64,000 nucleotides of DNA from Pseudomonas sp. MWU16-30317. Lineage in GTDB: Bacteria > Pseudomonadota > Gammaproteobacteria > Pseudomonadales > Pseudomonadaceae. Under the pieces are notes generated by a model. That model had not been told where the DNA came from, searched no databases, and saw only the letters and a program-made list of their open reading frames with translations. Below are positions 1 through 8,099 of this stretch, piece by piece. The position numbers and the translations under genes are program-made. The stretch spans positions 1 to 64,000 of the forward strand of contig NZ_JAIWJA010000013.1 in NCBI RefSeq assembly GCF_020515695.1. Reading direction: 5' to 3'. The stretch's first letter is position 1, and every line of letters starts with the position of its first letter.

Positions 1-114
1 CGCTTTCGAATCGTTCATTTAAGAACCGATCGAAACCTTACCTCGCCATCTTGAACCTATAACTCGTTGATTAACAAGGAGTTTCAAGTTCCGACTGCGC
101 CGGAAGTGGGGCGA

Positions 115-142
115 ATTATAGACAGATCCAGAGGGGCGTCAA
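115..142 (-). promoter_or_regulatory. Strong sigma70 promoter reading out of the window, probably for an rRNA operon
   Basis: On the minus strand a TTGACG -35 box (137-142) and a perfect TATAAT -10 box (115-120) are separated by 16 bp. The start region after it is GC-rich, as in stable-RNA promoters. Transcription would begin near 107 and run left out of the window. In P. aeruginosa the gene left of msrQ is the 16S gene of an rRNA operon on this strand, so this is probably an rrn P1 promoter plus leader. The rRNA itself is not in the window, so the target is inferred. Confidence 0.6.
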
Positions 143-150
143 CCCCTGAT

Positions 151-771
151 TTACACCTTTGTTGCAGAATTACGCTTGTGACCCACAAAACGGGGTATCC
201 GCCGGGTCACTGCAGGTATGCGCAACGCTAGCAGCAATGCCCCTATGGCAGCGTAGATCGCCCATTCCTTGAGGTCCGAACGCACAACCCACAGAAAGTG
301 CAACAGTCCCAGACCGAGGATCACATACACCAGACGATGCAGCTGCTTCCACTTCGCCCCAAGCCGCCGCTGACTGAAACGATTGGACGTCAGTGACAGG
401 GTCAACAATCCCAGCAACGCGATCGCGCCGACGATAATGTAAGGGCGGTCGACGAGCTCGACACCTAGCTGCCCCCAATCCAGGCCCAGAACAAACACCA
501 GATACATCGTCAGGTGCAGCAAGGCATAGGCCAGGCTCCACAATCCCAATTGCCTGCGTACCAGAAACCACCCCGGCCACGCCGTCATTCGCTGCAAAGG
601 CGTCAAGGACAGCGTCACCAACAACAGCACCAACACGCCCAGGCCGAATCGGTTGAGCAACACCTTGCCCGGATCAGGCCCCAGCGCCAACAGCTGAGCC
701 TGATATATCCAATAGGGCGGCCACACCGCAATGACGATAAATACGCTCACGCGCCACCACAGATATCGCAT
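151..771 (-). CDS. msrQ: Heme-binding membrane subunit MsrQ of the methionine sulfoxide reductase system
   Basis: MsrQ (YedZ) is a polytopic inner-membrane b-type cytochrome that passes electrons from the quinone pool to periplasmic MsrP, which repairs oxidised methionine in envelope proteins. The 206-residue product is almost entirely hydrophobic, with about six membrane segments. It has His residues inside them (for example in ALLHLTMYL and KQLHRLVYV) that fit heme ligation in the ferric-reductase-like family. Its ATG overlaps the msrP stop by one base (TGATG), so the two are translationally coupled. Length and context match the family, and nothing is broken. Confidence 0.93.
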   Translation of the reverse strand: MRYLWWRVSVFIVIAVWPPYWIYQAQLLALGPDPGKVLLNRFGLGVLVLLLVTLSLTPLQRMTAWPGWFLVRRQLGLWSLAYALLHLTMYLVFVLGLDWGQLGVELVDRPYIIVGAIALLGLLTLSLTSNRFSQRRLGAKWKQLHRLVYVILGLGLLHFLWVVRSDLKEWAIYAAIGALLLALRIPAVTRRIPRFVGHKRNSATKV

Positions 772-1784
772 CAGTAATTCTTCCTCAGATCCATACCGGC
801 GTATAACGACGCCACCTGCTCTTCATATCCATTGAACATCTGAGTCGTGCGCACATTAGGACTGAACAGACCGCTAGGCAGGCGACGCTCCCGCGCCTGA
901 GTCCACCGCGGGTGGTCCACCGTGGGGTTGACGTTGGCATAGAAGCCATATTCGGTAGGGGCCAGGCCCTGCCAGGTGGTGGCCGGCTGCTCGGCCACCA
1001 GGCTGATACGCACGATCGACTTCACGCTCTTGAAGCCGTACTTCCACGGCACCACCAGACGTAACGGCGCGCCATTCTGGTTGGCCAGTTCGCGTCCGTA
1101 CATGCCGACCGCCAGAATCGCCAGCGGATTCATCGCCTCATCCAGGCGCAAGCCTTCTACATAGGGCCAGTCGATCAGCGCGAAACTGGAGCGCTGACCC
1201 GGCATGCTCTGCGGGTCCTTCAGGGTTTCGAAGCGTATGTATTTGGCCTTGCTGGTGGGCTCGACCTGCTTGAGCAGATCGGCGATAGGAAAACCGATCC
1301 AGGGAATGACCATCGACCAGGCCTCTACACAGCGCAGCCGGTAGATCCGCTCCTGCAGTTGATAAGGCTTGACGAAGTCCTCCAGCGCATAGCGCCCGGG
1401 CTTGCCCACCTCGCCGTCGATGACCACCGACCAGGGCTCGGTTTTCAAGGAGCCGGCATTGTTCGCCGGATCACCCTTGTCGGTGCCGAACTCATAGAAG
1501 TTGTTGTAGTGGGTGGCATCTTTGAAAGGCGTGATGGCCTCCCCCGCCACCGTCACCGCCTGCCATTGCGTGCGCCCTATCTGTTCGGCCAGCCAGGCGG
1601 GCGCCTTGCTCGCATCTGCATCGGGATAAAGAGAGGGATCGGCGGCGCTCGCCCAACGCGGCAGGCCAGCCATCGCCAAGCCGGCGACGGAGCTGCCCAA
1701 CAAGGTGCGGCGCGAGAGATAGAAGGATTCGGGAGTGACCTGCGACTCGTGACAGTCGCTGGCCTTGGCGAGCTTGATGAGCAT
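771..1784 (-). CDS. msrP: Periplasmic methionine sulfoxide reductase catalytic subunit MsrP (molybdoenzyme)
   Basis: MsrP (YedY) reduces free and protein-bound methionine sulfoxide in the periplasm using a molybdopterin cofactor. The start at 1784 is chosen over an upstream in-frame ATG at 1814 because GGAG lies about 8 bases before it. It gives 337 residues with a twin-arginine signal: Ser-Arg-Arg at residues 24-26, then a hydrophobic run ending WASA. Cys152 in RLRCVEAW is the expected molybdenum ligand. The oxidoreductase molybdopterin-binding fold continues to the end. It lies downstream of pssA, separated by 63 bases, and upstream of its partner msrQ. Confidence 0.94.
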   Translation of the reverse strand: MLIKLAKASDCHESQVTPESFYLSRRTLLGSSVAGLAMAGLPRWASAADPSLYPDADASKAPAWLAEQIGRTQWQAVTVAGEAITPFKDATHYNNFYEFGTDKGDPANNAGSLKTEPWSVVIDGEVGKPGRYALEDFVKPYQLQERIYRLRCVEAWSMVIPWIGFPIADLLKQVEPTSKAKYIRFETLKDPQSMPGQRSSFALIDWPYVEGLRLDEAMNPLAILAVGMYGRELANQNGAPLRLVVPWKYGFKSVKSIVRISLVAEQPATTWQGLAPTEYGFYANVNPTVDHPRWTQARERRLPSGLFSPNVRTTQMFNGYEEQVASLYAGMDLRKNY

Positions 1785-1847
1785 AGAAACTCCGTAGTCT
1801 TTTGGGATCACCAACAGACTACGGATTATGAGCGGTATCGGACTACA

Positions 1848-2702
1848 TCAGGCCTTTTTGTGACGGCTTTTACGTAACAGAAATTGAACCGGGCCAGAAG
1901 CCGCGTATGCCAGGAAGATCAACAACAGTACCCGCGGCGGATCGCTGAAGACTACGGCGAACACCAGCACCACGGCCAGGATGGCCACGAAGGGCACGCG
2001 CCCCTTGAGGTCCAGCTCCTTGAAGCTGTTGTACTTGATGTTGCTGACCATCAGCATCCCTGCCGCCGCCACCAGCAGCGCTACCAGGAACGACATCTTC
2101 GCACCCGGAATATCGAAGTCGCTGAACGCCCATACCGTGCCGGCGACCACACCCGCCGCCGCCGGACTCGCCAGGCCGATGAAGAAACGCTTGTCGGCCT
2201 TGCCCACCTGCGTGTTGAAACGTGCCAGACGCAACGCAGCGCCGGCGACATAGATGAAGGCGACCATCCAGCCGACCTTGCCCATGTCCGCCAGCGCCCA
2301 GCCGAAGGCCAGAATCGCCGGCGCAAGGCCGAAAGCGACCATGTCGGCCAGCGAATCATACTCGGCGCCAAACGCACTCTGGGTGTTGGTCATGCGCGCG
2401 ACGCGGCCATCCAGGCCATCCAACAGCATGGCAACGAAAATGGCGATCGCCGCAAAGGAGAAGTACTTGGCGGCCTCCACGGGATTGCCCGCGCTCACTG
2501 CACTCTGTGCACTGATGGAGTTGATGATCGAGTAGAACCCGGCGAACAGATTCGCGGTAGTGAACAGATTGGGCAGCAGGTAGATGCCACGGTGCCGGAC
2601 TTTGCGTCCCTCGGCATCATGACCCTCCTCGACATGCTCGTCGATCGGTAGAAGACTTTCGGCGTCGGAGGCCTTGTTCGGCTCTTCGGGACGTTCGCTC
2701 AT
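1848..2702 (-). CDS. pssA: CDP-diacylglycerol--serine O-phosphatidyltransferase
   Basis: PssA makes phosphatidylserine from CDP-diacylglycerol and serine, the committed step to phosphatidylethanolamine, in the inner membrane. The CDP-alcohol phosphatidyltransferase signature DGx2ARx8Gx3Dx3D is present exactly (DGRVAR through YDSLAD). Several hydrophobic segments surround it, so this is the integral-membrane type rather than the E. coli peripheral type. The start at 2702 (MSERPEEP) is preferred: the 22 residues gained from an upstream start at 2768 are basic and unlike the family. The acidic N-terminus is typical of Pseudomonas PssA. The next gene upstream, ilvC, is separated by a terminator. 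Confidence 0.93.
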   Translation of the reverse strand: MSERPEEPNKASDAESLLPIDEHVEEGHDAEGRKVRHRGIYLLPNLFTTANLFAGFYSIINSISAQSAVSAGNPVEAAKYFSFAAIAIFVAMLLDGLDGRVARMTNTQSAFGAEYDSLADMVAFGLAPAILAFGWALADMGKVGWMVAFIYVAGAALRLARFNTQVGKADKRFFIGLASPAAAGVVAGTVWAFSDFDIPGAKMSFLVALLVAAAGMLMVSNIKYNSFKELDLKGRVPFVAILAVVLVFAVVFSDPPRVLLLIFLAYAASGPVQFLLRKSRHKKA

Positions 2703-2806
2703 GGACAGAATACCTTGCAACGGTGTGAAAAGTTTCGACAGACGTCTGCCACGAGGGTTCGCTTGCAAACGATGCCGCTTTATACCAGAAGCTGAGCACC
2801 ATAACG

Positions 2807-2832
2807 AAAAAACGCGGCCGAGGCCGCGTTTT
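2807..2832 (-). terminator. Rho-independent terminator after ilvC
   Basis: A perfect 11-bp stem (AAAACGCGGCC / GGCCGCGTTTT, loop of two bases) is followed by a T-run on the minus strand. It lies about 20 bases after the ilvC stop, between ilvC and pssA. Confidence 0.85.
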
Positions 2833-2850
2833 CATCATGACAAAGGTGTA

Positions 2851-3867
2851 TCAGTTCTTGGCTTTGTCGACGATCTTGTTGGCACCGATCCAAGGCATCA
2901 TCGAGCGCAGCTGCTCGCCGATGATTTCGATACCGTGAGCGGCGTTGTTACGACGCTTGGCAGTCATCGACGGATAGTTGGCAGCGCCTTCAGCGATGAA
3001 CATCTTGGCGTATTCGCCGTCCTGGATGCGCTTCAGAGCGTTACGCATGGCCTGACGGGATTCGGCGTTGATGACTTCAGGGCCGGTCACGTACTCGCCG
3101 TACTCGGCGTTGTTGGAGATCGAGTAGTTCATGTTGGCGATACCGCCTTCGTACATGAGGTCAACGATCAGCTTCAGTTCGTGCAGGCACTCGAAGTAGG
3201 CCATTTCTGGTGCGTAGCCCGCTTCGACCAGCGTTTCGAAACCGGCCTTGACCAGTTCGACGGTACCGCCGCACAGAACGGCCTGTTCGCCGAACAGGTC
3301 GGTTTCGGTCTCGTCCTTGAAGGTGGTTTCGATGATGCCGGTACGGCCGCCGCCCACGCCCGAAGCGTAGGACAGTGCGACGTTCTTGGCGTTGCCCGAA
3401 GCATCCTGGTAGATAGCGATCAGGTCAGGGATACCGCCGCCTTTGACGAACTCGGTACGCACGGTGTGACCTGGCGCCTTTGGCGCGATCATGATCACGT
3501 CCAGGTCAGCGCGAGGCACGACCTGGTTGTAGTGGATAGCGAAGCCATGGGAGAAGGCCAGGGTAGCGCCCTTCTTGATGTTCGGCTCGATTTCGTTCTT
3601 GTACAGCTGGGACTGGAACTCGTCCGGAGTCAGGATCATGACCAGGTCGGCTGCGGCAACGGCGGTCGCCACGTCGGTGACTTTCAGACCGTGGGCTTCT
3701 GCCTTGGCAACGGTGGCCGAACCTTTACGCAGACCGACGGTAACGTCGACACCGGAGTCTTTGAGGTTGCACGCTTGAGCGTGACCTTGCGAACCGTAAC
3801 CGATGATGGCGACTTTCTTGCCCTGGATGATGGAAAGGTCGCAGTCTTTGTCGTAGAAAACTTTCAT
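2851..3867 (-). CDS. ilvC: Ketol-acid reductoisomerase (NADP+)
   Basis: IlvC converts acetolactate or acetohydroxybutyrate to the dihydroxy acids in valine, leucine and isoleucine synthesis. At 338 residues it is a class I enzyme. The Rossmann NADPH loop GYGSQGHA lies at residues 23-30. The metal-binding C-terminal knotted domain is intact, including the DLFGEQAVLCGG and CLHELKLIVD segments. AGGGGACC before the ATG is a good ribosome site. It follows ilvH after 45 bases, so ilvI-ilvH-ilvC reads as one operon, closed by the terminator at 2807-2832. Confidence 0.97.
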   Translation of the reverse strand: MKVFYDKDCDLSIIQGKKVAIIGYGSQGHAQACNLKDSGVDVTVGLRKGSATVAKAEAHGLKVTDVATAVAAADLVMILTPDEFQSQLYKNEIEPNIKKGATLAFSHGFAIHYNQVVPRADLDVIMIAPKAPGHTVRTEFVKGGGIPDLIAIYQDASGNAKNVALSYASGVGGGRTGIIETTFKDETETDLFGEQAVLCGGTVELVKAGFETLVEAGYAPEMAYFECLHELKLIVDLMYEGGIANMNYSISNNAEYGEYVTGPEVINAESRQAMRNALKRIQDGEYAKMFIAEGAANYPSMTAKRRNNAAHGIEIIGEQLRSMMPWIGANKIVDKAKN

Positions 3868-3912
3868 GGTGGTCCCCTGTTATCTGGCCCGCAGGCCATT
3901 CACTGAATTGGT

Positions 3913-4404
3913 TTAGATGCTGAGTACTTTGTCGCCACGGGCAATGCCGGTGACGCCACTGCGCACGGTCTCGAGGATCGCCGCTGTGCCGATAGCCTGA
4001 ATGAAGCTGTCCAGCTTGTCGCTGGTACCTGTCAGCTGAACGGTGTAAACGCTAGCGCTGACGTCAACGATCTGCCCCCGATAGATATCGGTGGTGCGTT
4101 TGATCTCGGCGCGTTGGGCGCCAGTAGCCTTCACCTTGACCAGCATCAGCTCGCGCTCGATATGGGCGCTTTCCGACAGGTCGACCAGTTTGACCACCTC
4201 GATCAATTTGTTGAGGTTTTTCGTGATCTGTTCGATCACTTCATCATGCCCCACGGTAGTCAACGTCAGGCGCGACAAGGTCGGGTCTTCGGTCGGTGCT
4301 ACCGTCAGGCTTTCGATGTTGTAGTTGCGTTGGGAAAACAGCCCGATCACACGCGACAGCGCGCCCGGTTCGTTCTCCAGCAAAAGCGAAATGATATGAC
4401 GCAT
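3913..4404 (-). CDS. ilvH: Acetolactate synthase small (regulatory) subunit
   Basis: This is the regulatory subunit (IlvH/IlvN) of acetohydroxyacid synthase. It binds valine and stabilises the active holoenzyme with IlvI. The product has 163 residues from the MRHIISLLL start. An ACT domain occupies roughly residues 1-75 (ENEPGALSRVIGLFSQR) and the ALS_ss C-terminal domain follows. The longer reading from 4434 would overlap the end of ilvI and is unlikely. Only two bases separate the ilvI stop from this ATG, so co-translation with the large subunit is expected. Confidence 0.95.
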   Translation of the reverse strand: MRHIISLLLENEPGALSRVIGLFSQRNYNIESLTVAPTEDPTLSRLTLTTVGHDEVIEQITKNLNKLIEVVKLVDLSESAHIERELMLVKVKATGAQRAEIKRTTDIYRGQIVDVSASVYTVQLTGTSDKLDSFIQAIGTAAILETVRSGVTGIARGDKVLSI

Positions 4405-4406
4405 GA

Positions 4407-6131
4407 TTAAGTCCGCTCCGTCTTGCTGAGCCACATGTCGCGCATGGAGCCGTCCTTGATCTGCATCGGATAGACGTGCTCGGCGACGTCTACCTGAATG
4501 TCGATGAACACCAGGCGATCCTTCATGGCGAAGGCTTCTTCCATCTTCGGCTTGAGGTCTTTCAAGTCGGTGATGCGCATGCCGACATGCCCGTACGCCT
4601 CGACCAGCTTGACGAAGTCAGGCAGCGATTCCATATAGGAGTGGGAGTGACGAGCGCCATAGCTCATGTCCTGCCACTGACGGACCATGCCCAGCACGCC
4701 GTTGTTGAGCAGGATGATCTTGACCGGCAGGTCGTACTGCAGGCAGGTCGACAACTCCTGGATGTTCATCTGGATGCTGCCTTCGCCGGTCACACAGGCG
4801 ACGTCGGCATCCGGGAAGTTCAGCTTGACGCCCATGGCCGCCGGGAAACCGAAGCCCATGGTGCCCAGGCCGCCGGAGTTGATCCAGCGGTTAGGCTTGT
4901 TGAACCGGTAGTACTGCGCCGCGAACATCTGGTGCTGGCCGACGTCGGAACTGACGTAAGCGTCGCCCTTGGTCACTTCGCACAGGGTCTCGATTACCTG
5001 CTGAGGCTTGATCTTGCTGCCGTCGCCCTTGTTGTAAGGGAACAGGGTGCCGTCCGGGCGCCACTCTTCGACCTGCTTCCACCAGGCGGCGACCGCTTCC
5101 TTGTTCGGCTTCTCGCCGATTTCCTTCAAGGTCGCGACCATTTCGCTGAGGACGCTGTCCACCGGGCCAACGATCGGCACGTCGGCCTTGATGGTCTTGG
5201 AGATGGACGCCGGGTCGATATCGATATGGATGATCTTGGCGTTCGGGCAGAACTTGGCGGCGCCATTGATGACGCGGTCATCGAAGCGCGCGCCCACGGC
5301 CAGGATCACATCGGCGTGGTGCATGGCCAGGTTGGCCGTGTAGCTGCCGTGCATGCCGAGCATACCGACGAACTGGCGATCCATGCCCGGATAGGCACCC
5401 AGGCCCATCAGGGTATTGGTCACCGGGGCGTTGAGCCATTGGGCCAGTTCGGTCAGTGACTCGGAACCGTTGCCCAGGATTACGCCACCGCCGGCATAGA
5501 TCACCGGGCGCTTGGCGGCAACGAGCATTTCCGCAGCCTTGCGGATCTGGCCCGAGTGGCCACGGACCGCAGGCGTGTAGGAGCGCAGCTTGGCCTTTTT
5601 CGGGAAGATATATTCGTACTTGTCGACCGGATTGGTCATGTCTTTCGGAATATCGACCACCACCGGGCCCGGACGGCCGGATTGCGCCAGGTAGAAGGCT
5701 TTTTTCAGGACTTCAGGGATTTCCGACGCGTGCTTGATCATGAAGCTGTGTTTCACGATCGGCCGGGAAATACCGATCATGTCGGTTTCCTGGAAGGCAT
5801 CGGTGCCCACGAGGGTGCTGGCCACCTGGCCAGACAGGATCACCATCGGAATGGAGTCCATGTAGGCCGTGGCAATACCGGTAATTGCGTTGGTCGCGCC
5901 TGGGCCGGAAGTCACCAGCACCACGCCGGCCTTGCCGGTCGCACGGGCATAGCCGTCAGCCATATGGGTGGCTGCCTGTTCGTGACGAACCAGGATGTGG
6001 GCCACTTCCGACTCTTTGAACAAGGCATCGTATACGTGCAGGAGAGCACCACCAGGGTACCCGTAGATGTGCTTGACCCCTTCGTCACGCAAAAAGCGGA
6101 CGATCATCTCACCGCCAGATAAAAGCTCCAC
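4407..6131 (-). CDS. ilvI: Acetolactate synthase 3 large (catalytic) subunit
   Basis: This is the thiamine-diphosphate enzyme condensing two pyruvates, or pyruvate and 2-oxobutyrate, as the first committed step of branched-chain amino acid synthesis. The 574 residues contain the catalytic Glu51 in RHEQAATH, a central FAD-binding domain, and the C-terminal ThDP motif (GEGSIQMNIQE ... ILLNNG). The start codon is GTG at 6131, preceded by AGAGGTGAC. The leader upstream is about 250 bases long and structured, which suggests control before translation. It pairs with ilvH directly downstream. Confidence 0.96.
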   Translation of the reverse strand: MELLSGGEMIVRFLRDEGVKHIYGYPGGALLHVYDALFKESEVAHILVRHEQAATHMADGYARATGKAGVVLVTSGPGATNAITGIATAYMDSIPMVILSGQVASTLVGTDAFQETDMIGISRPIVKHSFMIKHASEIPEVLKKAFYLAQSGRPGPVVVDIPKDMTNPVDKYEYIFPKKAKLRSYTPAVRGHSGQIRKAAEMLVAAKRPVIYAGGGVILGNGSESLTELAQWLNAPVTNTLMGLGAYPGMDRQFVGMLGMHGSYTANLAMHHADVILAVGARFDDRVINGAAKFCPNAKIIHIDIDPASISKTIKADVPIVGPVDSVLSEMVATLKEIGEKPNKEAVAAWWKQVEEWRPDGTLFPYNKGDGSKIKPQQVIETLCEVTKGDAYVSSDVGQHQMFAAQYYRFNKPNRWINSGGLGTMGFGFPAAMGVKLNFPDADVACVTGEGSIQMNIQELSTCLQYDLPVKIILLNNGVLGMVRQWQDMSYGARHSHSYMESLPDFVKLVEAYGHVGMRITDLKDLKPKMEEAFAMKDRLVFIDIQVDVAEHVYPMQIKDGSMRDMWLSKTERT

Positions 6132-6156
6132 GTTGTCACCTCTAAACGCCAGAATA

Positions 6157-6173
6157 CCGCTCAGGCAGAGCGG
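6157..6173 (-). promoter_or_regulatory. Short perfect hairpin just upstream of ilvI
   Basis: The arms CCGCTC and GAGCGG form a perfect 6-bp stem with a 5-base loop, ending 26 bases before the ilvI GTG. No T-run follows, so a plain terminator is unlikely. It may shape the ribosome entry region of the ilvIH mRNA. Function is inferred from position only. Confidence 0.35.
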
Positions 6174-6251
6174 GTCTTGATAGGTTTACTGCCTAGCAGA
6201 GCATGAGCGACGGTGGTCGCCGACTACGTCAGCACTGACTGAGCAAGTATT

Positions 6252-6284
6252 GGGTGCCCCAGATGTTGCGGGGCTTTCCCACCC
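6252..6284 (-). promoter_or_regulatory. Leader stem-loop upstream of ilvI
   Basis: On the minus strand an outer GGGTG/CACCC pair encloses an inner CCCC/GGGG pair, giving a compact stem-loop in the middle of the presumed ilvIH leader RNA. Its role is unknown. Confidence 0.3.
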
Positions 6285-6388
6285 AGCGCGAGGTAACGCG
6301 TTGCGGGTGTTACGGGTCGGCGCGGGTGTGCGCCTCATGATCTGCCGGGCGGGCCTGCTTCTGGCAGTCCCGTCACAGCGGACTTGGG

Positions 6389-6417
6389 ATTGTTCGGATT
6401 CATCCAGCCCAAGTCAA
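6389..6417 (-). promoter_or_regulatory. ilvI: Candidate sigma70 promoter for the ilvIHC operon
   Basis: TTGACT (6412-6417) and AACAAT (6389-6394) on the minus strand are separated by exactly 17 bp. The -10 box matches the consensus at four of six positions. It would give an untranslated leader of about 250 bases before ilvI. Confidence 0.4.
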
Positions 6418-6527
6418 GTAATCTGTGAGATTTCTTGCTGGCAATCGTATGGACGGCCACAAGAATTCAGTAAAAAAGCCCGAAGCTGTGGTAATTTTCA
6501 TCAATATCGTTTTTTCGAGGAGTCACC

Positions 6528-6962
6528 ATGCGCGCGATGATCATCAAGGTCAGCCTGTTGTTGTTGCTGAGCACATCGGCATTCGCGGGGCAGATCTACA
6601 AGTGGGTCGATGCCCAGGGCGTGACGCACTTCGATGCGCAGCCACCGGCGGGGCAGAACTCCACGCCGATCGAAACCAGGACACCGCCCGCGCCCGCCCC
6701 AGCCACCGCTCCCAAAGGCAGCGCGCCGACCGGCACCGACGACAAACAGAAAGCCGCCGACGCCAAGGTCAAGCAGGAAGTGACCGACGCCCAGCAACGC
6801 ACCGATGAATTCTGTGACCAGGCTCGGACCAATCTGGCGCAGCTCACCAACAATCCACGGGTGCGCCAGGACGTGGACGGTGAACTGCGCCGCCTCACGG
6901 AGGAGGAACGACAGGCCAAGATCACCGAAACCAAGGCGAGCATCGCCGACACCTGCCAGTAA
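6528..6962 (+). CDS. DUF4124 domain-containing exported protein
   Basis: This is a 144-residue protein with a cleavable signal peptide (MRAMIIKVSLLLLLSTSAFA). The DUF4124 motif follows directly (IYKWVDAQGVTHFDAQPP), a short beta-rich periplasmic module of unknown function. After it come a Pro/Ala-rich linker and a charged helical tail with two Cys that could form a disulfide. GAGGAG before the ATG at 6528 fixes the start. The gene is a single cistron diverging from ilvI. The role is unknown, and only the envelope location can be inferred. Confidence 0.85.
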   Translation: MRAMIIKVSLLLLLSTSAFAGQIYKWVDAQGVTHFDAQPPAGQNSTPIETRTPPAPAPATAPKGSAPTGTDDKQKAADAKVKQEVTDAQQRTDEFCDQARTNLAQLTNNPRVRQDVDGELRRLTEEERQAKITETKASIADTCQ

Positions 6963-6977
6963 CGCCCTACCCCCTGC

Positions 6978-7307
6978 TCAGCGCGCCTGGGTAATCAGCT
7001 CGTCAAACTCCGCCAACAATACATTCAAGCCCCGGCTTTGCTCTGCGCGGCTGGCATAGACCATTTCCGACATCGCCAGGATCCCCGAGGCATTGGGCAA
7101 CGGCAGCTCCTGCTCGATGATCTGCTTCATGCGCGGCAGGAAAATCCATTGCAGCCATTGTTCGAACTCCATGCTGTCGACACAGAACGGCTCCTGACTG
7201 GCCAGCGCTTCGGCACTGGGAGGCTCCTGCGCCCACCAGCCTTGCAGACGTAGCTCACGCTCGATGAGCAGCAGGTGTTCGGCCAAGGCCGGCAAGCGAG
7301 CATCCAT
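6978..7307 (-). CDS. YqcC family protein
   Basis: This is a small all-helical protein of about 109 residues of the YqcC (DUF446) family, recognisable from QGWWAQEPPS, FCVDSMEFEQWLQWIFLPRM and the LPNASGILAMSE stretch. Function is not established; in enterobacteria yqcC is next to the pseudouridine synthase truC. The ATG at 7307 overlaps the TGA of lpoP by one base (TGATG), with GGAGG upstream, so it is translated in coupling with lpoP. A GTG three bases earlier is possible. Confidence 0.85.
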   Translation of the reverse strand: MDARLPALAEHLLLIERELRLQGWWAQEPPSAEALASQEPFCVDSMEFEQWLQWIFLPRMKQIIEQELPLPNASGILAMSEMVYASRAEQSRGLNVLLAEFDELITQAR

Positions 7308-8083
7308 CACGCCCCTCCGCTTGCTTTCTGGCGAGCCAATGCAGCGCCGGCGCTGTCACCCTGACGATCCTTGGCCTGAGCGATCACGCTCCACAGACCG
7401 CTCTGCAGATCGGGGCGACCATTGGAATAAGTCAGCGCGCGGCGGGCGAATTCTTCGGCCTGCGCTGGCTCGCCTTGTGCCAGGCGCACCTGGGCCAGGC
7501 GATACAGCACTTGCGGCTCGCGCGGGGCAATCCGCTGGGCACGCTCAAGGCTCGACGAGGCGCCGTTGAGGTCGCCGCTGCCTTGCTGTTGCTGGGCAGT
7601 GGTCAGCAACGACAGCACCGGGCCGTCGAGCTGCTCGTCGGCAGACAGCCCGCCGGTGCTTTTCGGGATGCCGGTAGGCGCCGTGGGCATCGAGTAGCTG
7701 GTAGAGGGCGCGCTCGCATAGTTGGTGCTCGGCGCCGCGCTCGGTGCCACGTAGGCGCCAGGCGTGATAGGCGCACTCGACGGCCCGGGGGTGATCGGCG
7801 CGTTATAGGCCCCAGGGGTGATCGGCGCGCTGGTCGGCGCGGCGAAGCTGCCAGAGCCGCTGGCCCCCGGCACCATCACCACCACTCCGGAATCCTGCGG
7901 CGCGGCCTGGGGCTGCGTCTGTGCGACCGATGCCCGGTAGGTGGTCTGGCGATTGGCCGAGACGCGCTCGTTGTTCGACACGGCAGACCCGGAGTCCACC
8001 ACCGGGATCGAGCCACGCTGCACGCTGGCGCAACCATTGAGCAAGGCCAGCGCCGTTACAGCAGGAAACCACCACTTGTTCAC
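7307..8083 (-). CDS. lpoP: TPR lipoprotein, likely the PBP1b activator LpoP
   Basis: This is a 258-residue outer-membrane-type lipoprotein. The signal peptide ends in the lipobox Leu-Asn-Gly-Cys with Cys18. A long low-complexity Pro/Ala linker follows, then a C-terminal TPR-like helical region (LYRLAQVRLAQGEPAQAEEFARRALTY). In P. aeruginosa the lipoprotein next to ponB/mrcB with this architecture is LpoP, which activates PBP1b from the outer membrane in place of enterobacterial LpoB. Here it lies 16 bases downstream of mrcB. The linker carries a nine-residue tandem repeat. The assignment rests on context and architecture. Confidence 0.85.
   Translation of the reverse strand: MNKWWFPAVTALALLNGCASVQRGSIPVVDSGSAVSNNERVSANRQTTYRASVAQTQPQAAPQDSGVVVMVPGASGSGSFAAPTSAPITPGAYNAPITPGPSSAPITPGAYVAPSAAPSTNYASAPSTSYSMPTAPTGIPKSTGGLSADEQLDGPVLSLLTTAQQQQGSGDLNGASSSLERAQRIAPREPQVLYRLAQVRLAQGEPAQAEEFARRALTYSNGRPDLQSGLWSVIAQAKDRQGDSAGAALARQKASGGA
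7751..7831 (-). repeat. Three tandem 27-bp repeats encoding a Pro-rich linker in lpoP
   Basis: Residues 85-111 of LpoP repeat with a nine-residue period, core Ala-Pro-Ile-Thr-Pro-Gly at 86, 95 and 104. A 27-bp unit lying in frame can change copy number without breaking the gene, so linker length may vary between strains. Confidence 0.8.
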
Positions 8084-8099
8084 GTTAGCTCCTCGTCAC

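Larger units (their letters stand above)
6132..6527. other. Gene-free region between ilvI and the divergent DUF4124 gene
   Basis: This 396-base gap holds the presumed ilvIHC promoter and leader with the two stem-loops listed separately. A minus-strand open frame of 50 codons (6338-6186) has no run of branched-chain codons and I do not call it. On the plus side, GAGGAG lies immediately before the DUF4124 start. Confidence 0.6.

Noticed and set aside
6186..6338. A 50-codon minus-strand frame in the ilvI leader as a leader peptide
   Set aside because: It has no cluster of Ile, Leu or Val codons and no clear ribosome site; kept only as part of the leader description.
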